Shown here one piece after another: positions 35,009 through 43,285 of a stretch of 64,000 nt of DNA (positions are counted from its first letter, which is position 1; each line of letters starts with the position of its first letter). The translations under genes were made by a program, and so were the position numbers. Below the pieces are notes generated by a model. That model saw only the letters and a program-made list of their open reading frames with translations, was not told the origin of the DNA and ran no database searches. Origin of the DNA: JAUUSJ01 sp964439395 (lineage in GTDB: Bacteria > Bacillota > Clostridia > Lachnospirales > Lachnospiraceae); contig CAYTNV010000020.1 in the NCBI GenBank assembly GCA_964439395.1, forward strand, positions 4,156 through 68,155. Reading direction: 5' to 3'.

Positions 35009-35150
35009 CTAGTTTTTTTGATTTTTTTTCGTTATTATCTTCAAAGAAAATAAAATATTCAAAAATACTGTCCGAAAATACTATGATTCACGTATGATTT
35101 TTATCATCCAAACTAGCATGACGCTTGGATTTATGCCCTTTTTATAAAAA

Positions 35151-35190
35151 AATCCAGTCAAAATCTCAAAAAGATTCAACTGGATTAAAA
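35151..35190 (-). terminator. Terminator after the short-chain dehydrogenase gene
   Basis: AATCCAGT (35151-35158) pairs with ACTGGATT (35179-35186), and an inner AATCT/AGATT pair extends it. On the minus strand a run of seven T follows. It also insulates the metY promoter. Confidence 0.8.
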
Positions 35191-35238
35191 AAATATAAAA
35201 TTTTTTTATTAAAACTTTCGCCAAAAAATCCCCTTTTA

Positions 35239-36120
35239 TCATAAATTTTGAAGTACGTTCATTCTCACCAATCGTTCACTGGTCTCCCACAGTTCCTTTG
35301 CATACTCCTCATTATAAGACAATTCAGAAGAACGTGCTGTATTTATACTTCTATCATAATAGAGTCCAGATTCTTTAACCAGATCTTTTGATGTCACAAG
35401 CTTCGCCAATGCTGTAGATGATTTTTCCAAATCTCCCAAGCGATGTGGCATAGTTGTTTTCACAAAAAGAACAGACGCTTTCGTCAGTGGCATGAAGTTT
35501 GTTTCCATAAGACCTGGATTAAAAGCATTGACATATATACTGCGTCCCGCCATTTCCAGTCTTCTGGCTAACTCATATACAAAATAGAGGTTGCAAAGCT
35601 TTGAATAAGAATAACGAATCGTATCTTCAGCTAGCTTCGGTTCTGGATGCGCCAATACTTTTGTCCCCTTCCACTCCATCTTATGCATCGGTGAATCATG
35701 CATATCACTGCTCGTCACAAAAATACGCCCTTCCCGCTCCATATATGAAAGCAAAAGATTTGTGAGAAGAAAATGCCCCAGGTGGTTACTCTCAAAAACT
35801 ACATCGAATCCATCTTTTGTCAACCCTTTATTAGTTCCATTAATACCTGCATTGCACAAAAGCGCATAGATTGGTTCCCCAATCTCAGTTACATACTTAT
35901 TTGCAAATGATCTGACTGATGCCAACGAAGAAACATCCAGCTCCATGACCTCTACATTTTGATTTTTGCTTTTGACCATAATCTCCTGCTTCGCCGCTTC
36001 TGCTTTTTTCATATTTCTACAGGCAAGTATAAGCCTGTACTCCTCTGATGCTCCTGCTATTTTAATTCCAGCATGAAAGCCCAAGCCAGAATTTGCTCCT
36101 GTGATAATTACCGTCTTCAT
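35239..36120 (-). CDS. Short-chain dehydrogenase/reductase
   Basis: NAD(P)-dependent oxidoreductase (293 aa). The Rossmann glycine motif is TGANSGLGFHAG (about 7-18), the adenine pocket is near LDVSS, NAG lies in LLCNAGINGTNKG, and the catalytic Tyr/Lys are in YSYSKLCN. The sequence resembles the retinol dehydrogenase/protochlorophyllide reductase-like group. The ATG at 36120 follows GGGAGG by about 11 bases; a GTG 12 bases earlier is less likely. It is monocistronic with its own terminator. Substrate unknown. Confidence 0.85.
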   Translation of the reverse strand: MKTVIITGANSGLGFHAGIKIAGASEEYRLILACRNMKKAEAAKQEIMVKSKNQNVEVMELDVSSLASVRSFANKYVTEIGEPIYALLCNAGINGTNKGLTKDGFDVVFESNHLGHFLLTNLLLSYMEREGRIFVTSSDMHDSPMHKMEWKGTKVLAHPEPKLAEDTIRYSYSKLCNLYFVYELARRLEMAGRSIYVNAFNPGLMETNFMPLTKASVLFVKTTMPHRLGDLEKSSTALAKLVTSKDLVKESGLYYDRSINTARSSELSYNEEYAKELWETSERLVRMNVLQNL

Positions 36121-36425
36121 CGACAATGACACCTCCCACTCAATTCAACATTGTATTTAATCACTATTCTACCATCTCGACTAACGTCTCGATGCTCTTT
36201 CTCATTTAAACGTCAGTTTGCGCAAACATAACTGACGCTTTCCCCATTATTTTACCATATAACTGCAAATTTTCCCACGTCTAATCAAAATAAAAAAAAA
36301 CGGACAACCTCACCTATCTCAACAGATATCCGCTACCAACCTTAGAGAGTGTATATAAGGCGTTTAGTACTGTATTAGAGCAGTTCTTTGCAACAGGAAA
36401 TGATAATAATTCTTTCAATTAATAC
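36121..36425. other. Intergenic region with inverted repeat and oligo-A tract
   Basis: CGTCAGTT (36211-36218) and AACTGACG (36230-36237) form an inverted repeat with an 11-base spacer, possibly an operator for the dehydrogenase. An A-run near 36290 is followed by a weak hairpin sequence. No gene is seen. Confidence 0.4.
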
Positions 36426-36453
36426 TTGACATTTATTTTTTTTAGACTATAAT
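36426..36453 (+). promoter_or_regulatory. Promoter of the T-box/transporter transcript
   Basis: TTGACA (36426-36431) and TATAAT (36448-36453), spacer 16, immediately precede the T-box leader. Confidence 0.8.
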
Positions 36454-36459
36454 AAATGT

Positions 36460-36740
36460 CGACAATCAAAGAAAATTCACCAAAATTCGTTGAAGAGAAC
36501 AAAGTTATATTTATGCAGATATTCAGAGAACCTATGGTTGGTGAAAATAGGTATATCGGTAAATACAAATATCATCTCTAAGAAGCAATCTGAAACAAAA
36601 GTAAGACTCGCCGGAATCCCCCGTTATAAGGAAAGCGTATCGTAGTACGTTTAGAGTGTTGCAGATTATTTTGCAGAAACAGGGTGGTAACGCGGATTAT
36701 TTCGTCCCTTTCAGTTTTTAACTGAAAGGGACTTTTTTAT
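36460..36740 (+). promoter_or_regulatory. T-box leader RNA
   Basis: tRNA-sensing leader upstream of a transporter gene. The antiterminator T-box sequence AGGGTGGTAACGCGG is at 36681-36695. The terminator stem GTCCCTTTCAGTT/AACTGAAAGGGAC (36704-36732) ends in six T. In Stem I, AGAG (about 36494) pairs with CTCT, and TATTTA pairs with TAAATA, enclosing a 3' loop strand CAAATATCAT. Within it ATC (isoleucine) is the best specifier candidate. The T at the variable position of TGGT fits a tRNA with discriminator A, as in tRNA-Ile. Uncharged tRNA would stabilise the antiterminator and switch on the transporter. The specifier choice is tentative. Confidence 0.9.
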
Positions 36741-36816
36741 TTTCCGTTTATTTTACATAACGAATTTAAAATGTATTATTCTTTGAATGTTTTATATGAT
36801 TTAGGAGGAATGATCA

Positions 36817-37845
36817 ATGAAAACATTACAAAAACTTAGCAAACTATTATCTGATTACACCTCTTTGGTCGTAATCGCTATCGCGGCTATCACTTTTTTC
36901 GCACCAACTCTAATGAACTGGGTCAATTTCCAATTATTTGTCGATCCTGTTTCAAACAAATTTACTAGCCAATCCATCATTATCGGTATTATTATGTTCA
37001 GCATGGGATTAACTTTAACAACCGATGATTTTAAAATTCTTGCTAAACGCCCACTCGATATCTGTATCGGTGCCGTCGCCCAATATTTAATTATGCCGTT
37101 TCTTGCATTTGGCGTATCAAAAGCTTTGCAGCTTCCAGATGGAATTGCCCTTGGTTTAATTCTAGTTGGATGCTGTCCAGGAGGTGTGTCTTCTAATATT
37201 ATGTCTTATCTCTGTGGCGGAGATGTAGCTTTTTCTGTCGGCATGACTACCGTATCAACAATAGTATCTCCAGTTATGACACCGCTTATGGTTTCTTTCC
37301 TTGCAAGTGGTGCAAAAATCTCTATCCATGGATTTCCAATGTTAGTTTCTATTGTTGAAACGGTCATTATTCCTGTGGCTTTCGGATTTCTTCTTAACTT
37401 TTTGTACAGCAAAAAACGCTGGTTTCAGGAATTACAGCCTCTCATGCCAGGTATTGCTGTTTTAGGTCTTGCCTGTGTCGTCGGAGGAGTTATATCATCT
37501 CAGGGAGCAAAATTTTTCCAGTCAGGTATCGTTATTTTTGTAGCTGTACTGCTTCATAACAGTTTAGGATATCTTCTTGGATACAGTGCTGGAAAATTGA
37601 CTGGCATGAATACCGCCAAAAAGCGTACTATTTCCATTGAAGTTGGTATGCAAAACGCTGGCCTTGCAACCAATCTGGCAACCACAACAGCCCAGTTTGC
37701 ATCTACACCAGAATCTGCTATTATATGCGCCGTTTCTTGTGTATGGCATTCTATCTCAGGTACTCTATTAGCTGGATTTTTTTCATCGATGGATAAACAT
37801 AAGCCTTCCACACACTCAAAAAAGAAAACAGCCAATGCTATATAA
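36817..37845 (+). CDS. BASS-family Na+-coupled transporter under T-box control
   Basis: Bile acid:sodium symporter superfamily membrane protein (342 aa, about 9-10 helices). Family stretches are FSMGLTLTTDDFKILAKRP, VGCCPGGVSSNIMSYLCGGD and SIEVGMQNAGLATNLA, which line the substrate and sodium sites. Other family members carry bile acids, pyruvate, pantoate or 2-keto acids. Because an amino-acid T-box (probably isoleucine) controls it, transport of a branched-chain 2-keto acid or another precursor is a reasonable inference. AGGAGG stands before the ATG. It is monocistronic and ends at a terminator. Confidence 0.88.
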   Translation: MKTLQKLSKLLSDYTSLVVIAIAAITFFAPTLMNWVNFQLFVDPVSNKFTSQSIIIGIIMFSMGLTLTTDDFKILAKRPLDICIGAVAQYLIMPFLAFGVSKALQLPDGIALGLILVGCCPGGVSSNIMSYLCGGDVAFSVGMTTVSTIVSPVMTPLMVSFLASGAKISIHGFPMLVSIVETVIIPVAFGFLLNFLYSKKRWFQELQPLMPGIAVLGLACVVGGVISSQGAKFFQSGIVIFVAVLLHNSLGYLLGYSAGKLTGMNTAKKRTISIEVGMQNAGLATNLATTTAQFASTPESAIICAVSCVWHSISGTLLAGFFSSMDKHKPSTHSKKKTANAI

Positions 37846-37859
37846 TTTTAAAGGTTTCA

Positions 37860-37893
37860 AAATAGACGTTCCACTTGAACGTCTATTTTTTAC
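37860..37893 (+). terminator. Terminator after the BASS transporter gene
   Basis: AATAGACGTTC pairs with GAACGTCTATT around CACTT, followed by six T. Confidence 0.9.
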
Positions 37894-37922
37894 TGCCTTT
37901 CTCTCTTCTAAAATATTCAGTT

Positions 37923-38774
37923 TTACACTTCAAAATTATAAAATGCTTCTATTGCTTCTGCCAAAAACTCTGCTGCACCCTCACCATATTTTTCATCCAT
38001 TTTTGATTTCGACGACTCATTCCGATAAAAACGTGCATTCGCAAGCATTAACTCTCGTTCCTCCTTAACCTGACTAAATTGCTTCATCACAAAGCCATAC
38101 TCACCAACAATTTCCTTCACCTCAAAAGAATCCACTGGATATTTGCGTTTACTCATCATCTTTTGTAAAATTGCTTCTATTCTATTATTATAGCTTTCTG
38201 CCACTTCTTTGCTAATCGGATTCTTTATCGCAGATAAATATTCCTCTTTTCCTCCATACCACTCGACTACCTTAGCATAATTTTTTTGCATCTTTTCTAA
38301 CGATAACACTTCTATATAATGTTTTCTCCATTGCTCTACACTCCCAAACTCTTCTATAGCGATTTGCCTGATATTTTCTGGCATATGTTCAAACATACTC
38401 TGAAACATTTCCTCAAACTCCGTTTTGTTAAAAATTTTAAAATCCATTTTGTTTCCTCCCTTCAAAATATCATCAATGCTGGCAATCAAACGCTCCATAC
38501 GTTCTTTTTTTGCCACCAGCATTTTTCTCTGCATTTGCAAAATCTGATTGCGATCAAGTGCAGGATTTCCCATAATAAATTTGATTTCTTTCAGAGGGAT
38601 ATCAAACTCACGGAAAAACAATATCTGCTGTAAATTCTCCAAAGCTTTATCGTCATAAAGCCTATATCCAGATTCACTTCTATCGGTTGGACAAAACAAC
38701 CCAATTTCATCATAATAGTGAAGTGTGCGCGCACTGATACCTGTAAGTTCCGATATTTCCTTTACTGTCATCAT
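37923..38774 (-). CDS. MerR-family regulator with TipA-type ligand domain
   Basis: A 283-aa transcription activator. The N-terminal MerR winged helix is VKEISELTGISARTLHYYDEIGLFCP ... GYRLYDDKALENLQQILFF. A coiled-coil dimer helix (about 80-110) follows, then a C-terminal TipAS-like domain with the YGGKEEYLSAIKNPISKEV segment. TipA/Mta-like proteins bind peptide antibiotics or hydrophobic drugs and activate efflux or resistance genes. No efflux gene is adjacent, so the target is unknown. There are two in-frame start ATGs side by side. Confidence 0.88.
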   Translation of the reverse strand: MMTVKEISELTGISARTLHYYDEIGLFCPTDRSESGYRLYDDKALENLQQILFFREFDIPLKEIKFIMGNPALDRNQILQMQRKMLVAKKERMERLIASIDDILKGGNKMDFKIFNKTEFEEMFQSMFEHMPENIRQIAIEEFGSVEQWRKHYIEVLSLEKMQKNYAKVVEWYGGKEEYLSAIKNPISKEVAESYNNRIEAILQKMMSKRKYPVDSFEVKEIVGEYGFVMKQFSQVKEERELMLANARFYRNESSKSKMDEKYGEGAAEFLAEAIEAFYNFEV

Positions 38775-39074
38775 ATTTTCTGACCTCCCTACTCTTGATA
38801 AAAATATTTTACTCTATGACGCTCCGTTAAGGTCAATAGGATTTTTATTTTTTATAAAAAATTTTCGTTTATATCGCAGGAACATCCCATAGACATCTTT
38901 TCATCCATCTACGAAAAATAATAAAATAAAAATTAAGACAAAAGATAAGTTCATATATCATCTTTTTCAAATAATAAATTGCATTTTACACTTTAATTTT
39001 TACCACTTACCTGTAAAGTTAAGACAAATAAATTTTTTCCTGTATAATTATATAGAGGGAAAGGAGAATTTAAT
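38775..39074 (+). promoter_or_regulatory. Promoter region of the LytTR/DUF3021 pair
   Basis: TATAAT at about 39041-39046 lies 16 bases downstream of AAGACA. The sequence TTAAGACAAA occurs twice (about 38934 and 39016), which could be binding sites for the LytTR protein encoded next. Nothing else is seen in this 300-bp gap. Confidence 0.45.
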
Positions 39075-39509
39075 TTGAAAGTGAATATTGAAGTATCAGC
39101 ACAATATAAAGAACCATACGCTGTAATTTATACAAACAAGGTTACCGATGAAGTTCAGCATGTGATTCATGTGCTAAATCAAAAGAAGTCACCTATTACT
39201 GCCCAATTACAAGACAAAATTGCAATTTTGCAGCCAAAGGATATTTATATGATACGAGTTGAAAACGGGGATACAGTTATATACGGTGCTTCAGACAAAT
39301 ATTATTCAAGAAAAAGATTATATGAATTGTCAAATCAGCTCGGAAAACAATTTATGCAAATATCAAAATCAACTCTCGTTAATCTTGCATATCTAGACAA
39401 TATTGAAGCTGGCTTTAGCGGTTCATTGCTTCTAAATCTCAAAAATGGATGCAAGGACTATGTTTCTAGAAAATATTTGCCTAATTTCAAAAAATATCTT
39501 GGTATATAA
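39075..39509 (+). CDS. LytTR-domain transcription regulator
   Basis: A 144-aa DNA-binding protein with a C-terminal LytTR domain (about 45-140), for example IYMIRVENGDTVIYGASDKYYSRKRL and FMQISKSTLVNLAYLDNIE. There is no receiver domain. Such short LytTR proteins are encoded with a DUF3021 membrane protein that controls them, as seen here 11 bp downstream. The start is TTG at 39075 with AAGGAG 8 bases upstream. Targets unknown; probably self-regulated. Confidence 0.88.
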   Translation: MKVNIEVSAQYKEPYAVIYTNKVTDEVQHVIHVLNQKKSPITAQLQDKIAILQPKDIYMIRVENGDTVIYGASDKYYSRKRLYELSNQLGKQFMQISKSTLVNLAYLDNIEAGFSGSLLLNLKNGCKDYVSRKYLPNFKKYLGI

Positions 39510-39520
39510 GGAGGAGTAAA

Positions 39521-39958
39521 ATGAAAGATTTATTAAAAAATTCCGTCATTTCAATTGGAATGGCATTGACTATTTTTTGTATCGTCGGAGTCATTTTCGA
39601 TTTTATCTATCATGGAAATTTTATAATGGAAAATTATAATTTTTCCAAAATGGTAATAGGCTCTATCATTGTTGGACTAGGCTTTGGTATTCCCAGTATT
39701 GTTTACCAAAATGACAAGATAGCTCTGCCTATGCAATGTTTAATTCACATGGGGATTGGATGTATCATATATACATTAGTAGCTTTTCATGTTGGATGGA
39801 TTCCTGCTGGAAAAGGAATTGGAATCTGTTTATGCGCTATTGCTGGTCAACTTGCAGCTGCAGTTTTAATATGGATATTTTTCTTTCAATATTATAAAAA
39901 AATGGCATATGAAATGAATAGAAAAATTGAAGAAATCAACTTAGTCGACAAAAAATAA
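39521..39958 (+). CDS. DUF3021 membrane protein, partner of LytTR regulator
   Basis: A 145-aa protein with four membrane helices (about 10-28, 43-60, 70-90, 100-122) and a short charged C-terminal tail. It has the size and topology of DUF3021 proteins that pair with stand-alone LytTR regulators, where the membrane protein is thought to inhibit the regulator. AGGAGG precedes the ATG. Confidence 0.85.
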   Translation: MKDLLKNSVISIGMALTIFCIVGVIFDFIYHGNFIMENYNFSKMVIGSIIVGLGFGIPSIVYQNDKIALPMQCLIHMGIGCIIYTLVAFHVGWIPAGKGIGICLCAIAGQLAAAVLIWIFFFQYYKKMAYEMNRKIEEINLVDKK

Positions 39959-40047
39959 AATGATACATTTTCCTAATAGAAAATTATAAAATTGAGAATA
40001 TTGGATTTTTTCTAAATATGTTTCAATCTAAAATAGATTCCACAAAA

Positions 40048-40084
40048 AAACTGATGCAGATATACAATCTGCATCAGTTTTCTT
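40048..40084. terminator. Bidirectional terminator
   Basis: AAACTGATGCAGA (40048-40060) and TCTGCATCAGTTT (40068-40080) form a perfect 13-bp stem between the convergent DUF3021 and aldo/keto reductase genes. Confidence 0.9.
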
Positions 40085-40154
40085 ATGCTAATTCTATATA
40101 ATCCACATTATTTCAGCTTCGCAAAATAATCTTTTGTCTATAGTCTTATTTTAA

Positions 40155-41042
40155 TTACCAGCTTTTCTCTTCTTTACTACTATCATGATTATTTTTTCGA
40201 TCCTCAACCATTTTAACAAACCACTCAACCATTGCAGGATCATAGTGGGAGAAAAAAGAACTTTCTCCCTTATCCAAAGCTGCAATTTTTTCCATTTCAC
40301 TGTCAGTCAATTCAAAATCAAATACATCAAGATTTTCTTTCATTCGCTCATAATGTGTGGATTTTGGAATCACGATAACATTGCGCTGAATATTCCAACG
40401 GAGCATGACCTGTGCCGTTGTTTTTTTGTATTTATCTCCGATTTCTTTCAACGTTATATTTTCAAACAAGCCTCCTCTTCCTTCACCAAAAGGCGCCCAC
40501 GCTTCGATTTGCACATCGTATTTATCCATATACTTCTTTGCCATAACCTGCTGATTATATGGATGTGTTTCTACTTGGTTCACCATAGGACGGATTCTTG
40601 AGAAAGAAGCAATGTCCACCATTCGGTCAGGATAAAAATTAGAAATTCCGATTGCGCGAAGCTTTCCCTCCTCATACAAATCTTCCAATGCTCTCCATGC
40701 TCCGTAATAATCAGAAAACGGCTGATGTAAAAGCATAAGGTCAAGATAATCCGTTTTCAGTTTTTTCAGAGATTCTTCCACAGATTTTTTACAGTTTTCA
40801 TAACCGTAATGTTCAACCCAAACCTTTGAAGTAAGAAAAATTTCATTCCTTGGAATACCCGATTTTTGAATTGCATTTCCAACCTCTTCCTCATTGAAAT
40901 AAGACTGTGCGGTATCAATAGAGCGATATCCCGCTTTTAACGCATCAAGCACACATCGTTCACACTCGTCCTTTGTCACCTGATAAACTCCATATCCCAA
41001 AATCGGCATTTTTACGCCGTTTGATAATGTTATATATTCCAT
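40155..41042 (-). CDS. Aldo/keto reductase
   Basis: NADPH-dependent oxidoreductase with a (beta/alpha)8 barrel (295 aa from this start). The catalytic tetrad is visible: Asp in SIDTAQSYFNEEEVG with its Tyr, Lys in FLTSKVW, and His in LMLLHQP. The cofactor motif is IPKSTHYERMKENLDVFDF. I chose the ATG at 41042 since AGGAG is 8 bases upstream and MEYITLSNGVKMPILGYG begins the fold; a start 54 bases earlier lacks support. It lies in an operon with a cupin and a flavodoxin gene and opposite a LysR gene, a common arrangement for a redox-stress or quinone/aldehyde-responsive unit. Confidence 0.9.
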   Translation of the reverse strand: MEYITLSNGVKMPILGYGVYQVTKDECERCVLDALKAGYRSIDTAQSYFNEEEVGNAIQKSGIPRNEIFLTSKVWVEHYGYENCKKSVEESLKKLKTDYLDLMLLHQPFSDYYGAWRALEDLYEEGKLRAIGISNFYPDRMVDIASFSRIRPMVNQVETHPYNQQVMAKKYMDKYDVQIEAWAPFGEGRGGLFENITLKEIGDKYKKTTAQVMLRWNIQRNVIVIPKSTHYERMKENLDVFDFELTDSEMEKIAALDKGESSFFSHYDPAMVEWFVKMVEDRKNNHDSSKEEKSW

Positions 41043-41092
41043 ATATTTTCTCCTCTCATAAATACTTTCTTCTCTTCCTACTGTTACCTTTG

Positions 41093-41527
41093 TCATTTTA
41101 TATATCTCTCTAATCTCTCATATTCCTCATCTGAAACAGGCTCACACCACTCAGTTTTGCAGCTCTCTCCCGGAACTTCAATTGCCAGATGCTGAAACCA
41201 GCAATCAGCTGTCGCACCATGCCAGTGCTTCACATTTGCAGGGATATGAACCACATCACCTGGTTTTAACTTTCTCGCCTCCTTTTCCCATTCCTGATAC
41301 CAGCCTTCGCCTGCTGTAATAAGTAAAATCTGTCCGCCACCTTTGTCAGCATGGTGGATATGCCAATTGTTGCGACATTTTGGTTCAAAAGTAACATTTC
41401 CAATTACTACCTGTTTCGTAGATAACATATTTAAATAGCTCTGTCCCTCAAAATATTTTGCAAACGCATCATTTGTATTTCCCATAGGAAATATACTCAT
41501 TTCTGTCGGTTTCATTCTTTTACCCAC
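41093..41527 (-). CDS. Cupin-domain protein
   Basis: A 144-aa single-domain cupin. Metal-binding motif 1 includes WHIHHADKGGGQILLITAGEG and motif 2 is PGDVVHIPANVKHWHGA. Similar proteins are often annotated with carboxymuconolactone decarboxylase-like functions, but the substrate is not known. The gene overlaps the flavodoxin gene end by up to 16 bases (ATG at 41527 or 41515) and ends close to the reductase start, so the three genes are one operon. Confidence 0.85.
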   Translation of the reverse strand: MGKRMKPTEMSIFPMGNTNDAFAKYFEGQSYLNMLSTKQVVIGNVTFEPKCRNNWHIHHADKGGGQILLITAGEGWYQEWEKEARKLKPGDVVHIPANVKHWHGATADCWFQHLAIEVPGESCKTEWCEPVSDEEYERLERYIK

Positions 41528-42021
41528 CTTTCAATCGCTTTTCTTGATTTTTCTATATTACTTCCATGAATTGCGAGACCTTTTTCAACTTTAGCAGTTG
41601 GACATAGTCGTTTTATATCCTTTTCGCTTTCTCCCATACCACTGCCCTCATGTGTACAAAATGGCTTAATTATTTTGTCGCTGAAATCAAAATGCTCCAA
41701 AAAAGTAAACACCGCCATTGGCATAGTACTCCAGTAATTTGGAAAGCCAAGATAAATGATGTCATATTTATCAAGGCTATCCGGATAAATTTTCAATTCA
41801 GGGCGAGCATCTCGTTTCTGGTCATTTTGAGCCTGTGCAATACATTCGTTATAATCTTTTGAATAAGGCTGTAATTGTTCGATTTTGAACATATCGGCAT
41901 CTGTAAATTCATGAATCATACTCGCCGCTACCTCAGTATTTCCAACTGTCAACCATTTGAGCATACCGCTTACATAGTTTTCGTCTGCTCTTGAATAAAA
42001 AACAATCAATTTATTATCCAT
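41512..42021 (-). CDS. Flavodoxin-like protein
   Basis: FMN-binding flavodoxin (169 aa). The N-terminal phosphate loop is atypical (LIVFYSRADENYVSG, where a classic T/S-x-T-G-x-T is expected). FMN-ring loops are LGFPNYWSTMPMAVFTFLE and CTHEGSGMGESEKDI. It is the first gene of the reductase operon and divergent from the LysR gene. It is likely an electron carrier or an NAD(P)H-dependent reductase partner for the aldo/keto reductase. Confidence 0.88.
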   Translation of the reverse strand: MDNKLIVFYSRADENYVSGMLKWLTVGNTEVAASMIHEFTDADMFKIEQLQPYSKDYNECIAQAQNDQKRDARPELKIYPDSLDKYDIIYLGFPNYWSTMPMAVFTFLEHFDFSDKIIKPFCTHEGSGMGESEKDIKRLCPTAKVEKGLAIHGSNIEKSRKAIERWVKE

Positions 42022-42272
42022 TTCAATTCCTCCATATTTTTTCTATCGTTTTATTCTAATAAGACCTGCTATCTCACCAATAGCTAAAACCTCATTCCTC
42101 ATGTTTTTCTACAGCTTTATTTTAACACTGTCCTTCTTGACATGGAATATCCGATATGTTATCGTAGTATGAACTAGAAGTTGATACTATCTCTAAAGGA
42201 AGAAAAAGAGCTCCGTTGACTCTTTTGTGCCAAAACAAGATAGTCCGTAACCCTTATGTTTGGAGGTATGCT

Positions 42273-43163
42273 ATGTACAATCCACTTTTGGATACTTTTA
42301 TCGTCGTTGCCGACTGCGGAAGTTTAACCAAAGCCGCAAAACGACTTTATATTTCTCCCACAGCAGTTATGAAACAACTAAATACTCTTGAAAGCCGACT
42401 TGACCTAAAGCTAATTGAACGGACACATTCAGGAATCCAACTTACCAGAGCAGGAAATATGATTTACCGTGATGCAAAATTTATGATTGATTACTCACAA
42501 AAGTCTATTTCTGAAGCTAAAAAAGCTGTTTTGGATTATGACACAACCTTTTGTGTGGGGACATCGCTTCTCAATCCTGCAAAACCTTTCATGGATTTAT
42601 GGTATCGGGTGAATAAAGACTTTCCAGACTACAAACTACATCTTGTTCCTTTCGAGGACAATCACGAGGGTATACTTTCAGAAATTGAAAAACTTGGAGA
42701 GAAATTTGACTTTCTTATTGGCGTATGTAACTCAAAGAAATGGCTTTCACGCAGTAATTTTTTGCCGCTCGGCCGATACAAAAAAATGATTGCTGTGTCG
42801 AGAGAACACCGTCTTGCTAAAAAGAGTCACATAGATATCGAAGATTTGTATGGAGAAACGCTAATGATGGTACAGCGCGGAGATTCAGAATTAAATGATT
42901 TTCTCCGTAACGATTTAGAAAAAAATCACCCTAAAATTCAACTTGAGGATACACCTTATTTTTACGATTTATCTATCTTTAATCGCTGTGCTGAGACGGA
43001 TAATGTTCTCTTGACAATTGAATGCTGGCAGGATGTTCACCCTGGGGTGGTTTCTATTCCTGTCAACTGGGATTATAACATTCCTTACGGATTGCTCTAT
43101 AGCTTGGATGCGCCAAAAGATGTGCTACGGTTTGTGGAAAAAGTGAAAAATATAACGAAATAA
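42273..43163 (+). CDS. LysR-family transcription regulator
   Basis: A 296-aa regulator. The N-terminal winged helix-turn-helix reads LLDTFIVVADCGSLTKAAKRLYISPTAVMKQLNTLESRL. A periplasmic-binding-like effector domain follows (about 90-290). The ATG at 42273 follows GGAGG by 6 bases; an upstream in-frame start lacks a ribosome site. It is divergent from the flavodoxin-cupin-aldo/keto reductase operon with about 250 bp between, so it very likely controls that operon. Effector unknown. Confidence 0.9.
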   Translation: MYNPLLDTFIVVADCGSLTKAAKRLYISPTAVMKQLNTLESRLDLKLIERTHSGIQLTRAGNMIYRDAKFMIDYSQKSISEAKKAVLDYDTTFCVGTSLLNPAKPFMDLWYRVNKDFPDYKLHLVPFEDNHEGILSEIEKLGEKFDFLIGVCNSKKWLSRSNFLPLGRYKKMIAVSREHRLAKKSHIDIEDLYGETLMMVQRGDSELNDFLRNDLEKNHPKIQLEDTPYFYDLSIFNRCAETDNVLLTIECWQDVHPGVVSIPVNWDYNIPYGLLYSLDAPKDVLRFVEKVKNITK

Positions 43164-43186
43164 TAAACTGCTTTGACATAAACAAA

Positions 43187-43229
43187 AAAATGCTGTCACA
43201 TGACGTTCTCACATAACAGCATTTTCCTT
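43187..43229. terminator. Bidirectional terminator
   Basis: AAAATGCTGT (43187-43196) and ACAGCATTTT (43216-43225) form a stem between the convergent LysR and GTPase genes. Confidence 0.8.
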
Positions 43230-43285
43230 AATCACTATCCCATCCACTCATGATTTTAGTCATAAGAGACTTGCGATTTCTATTA

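Noticed and set aside
36460..36740. Tyrosine (TAT) or asparagine (AAT) specifier in the T-box
   Set aside because: Both triplets overlap ATC in the same loop; ATC followed by A and next to the lower stem fits usual spacing best, although this is not proven.
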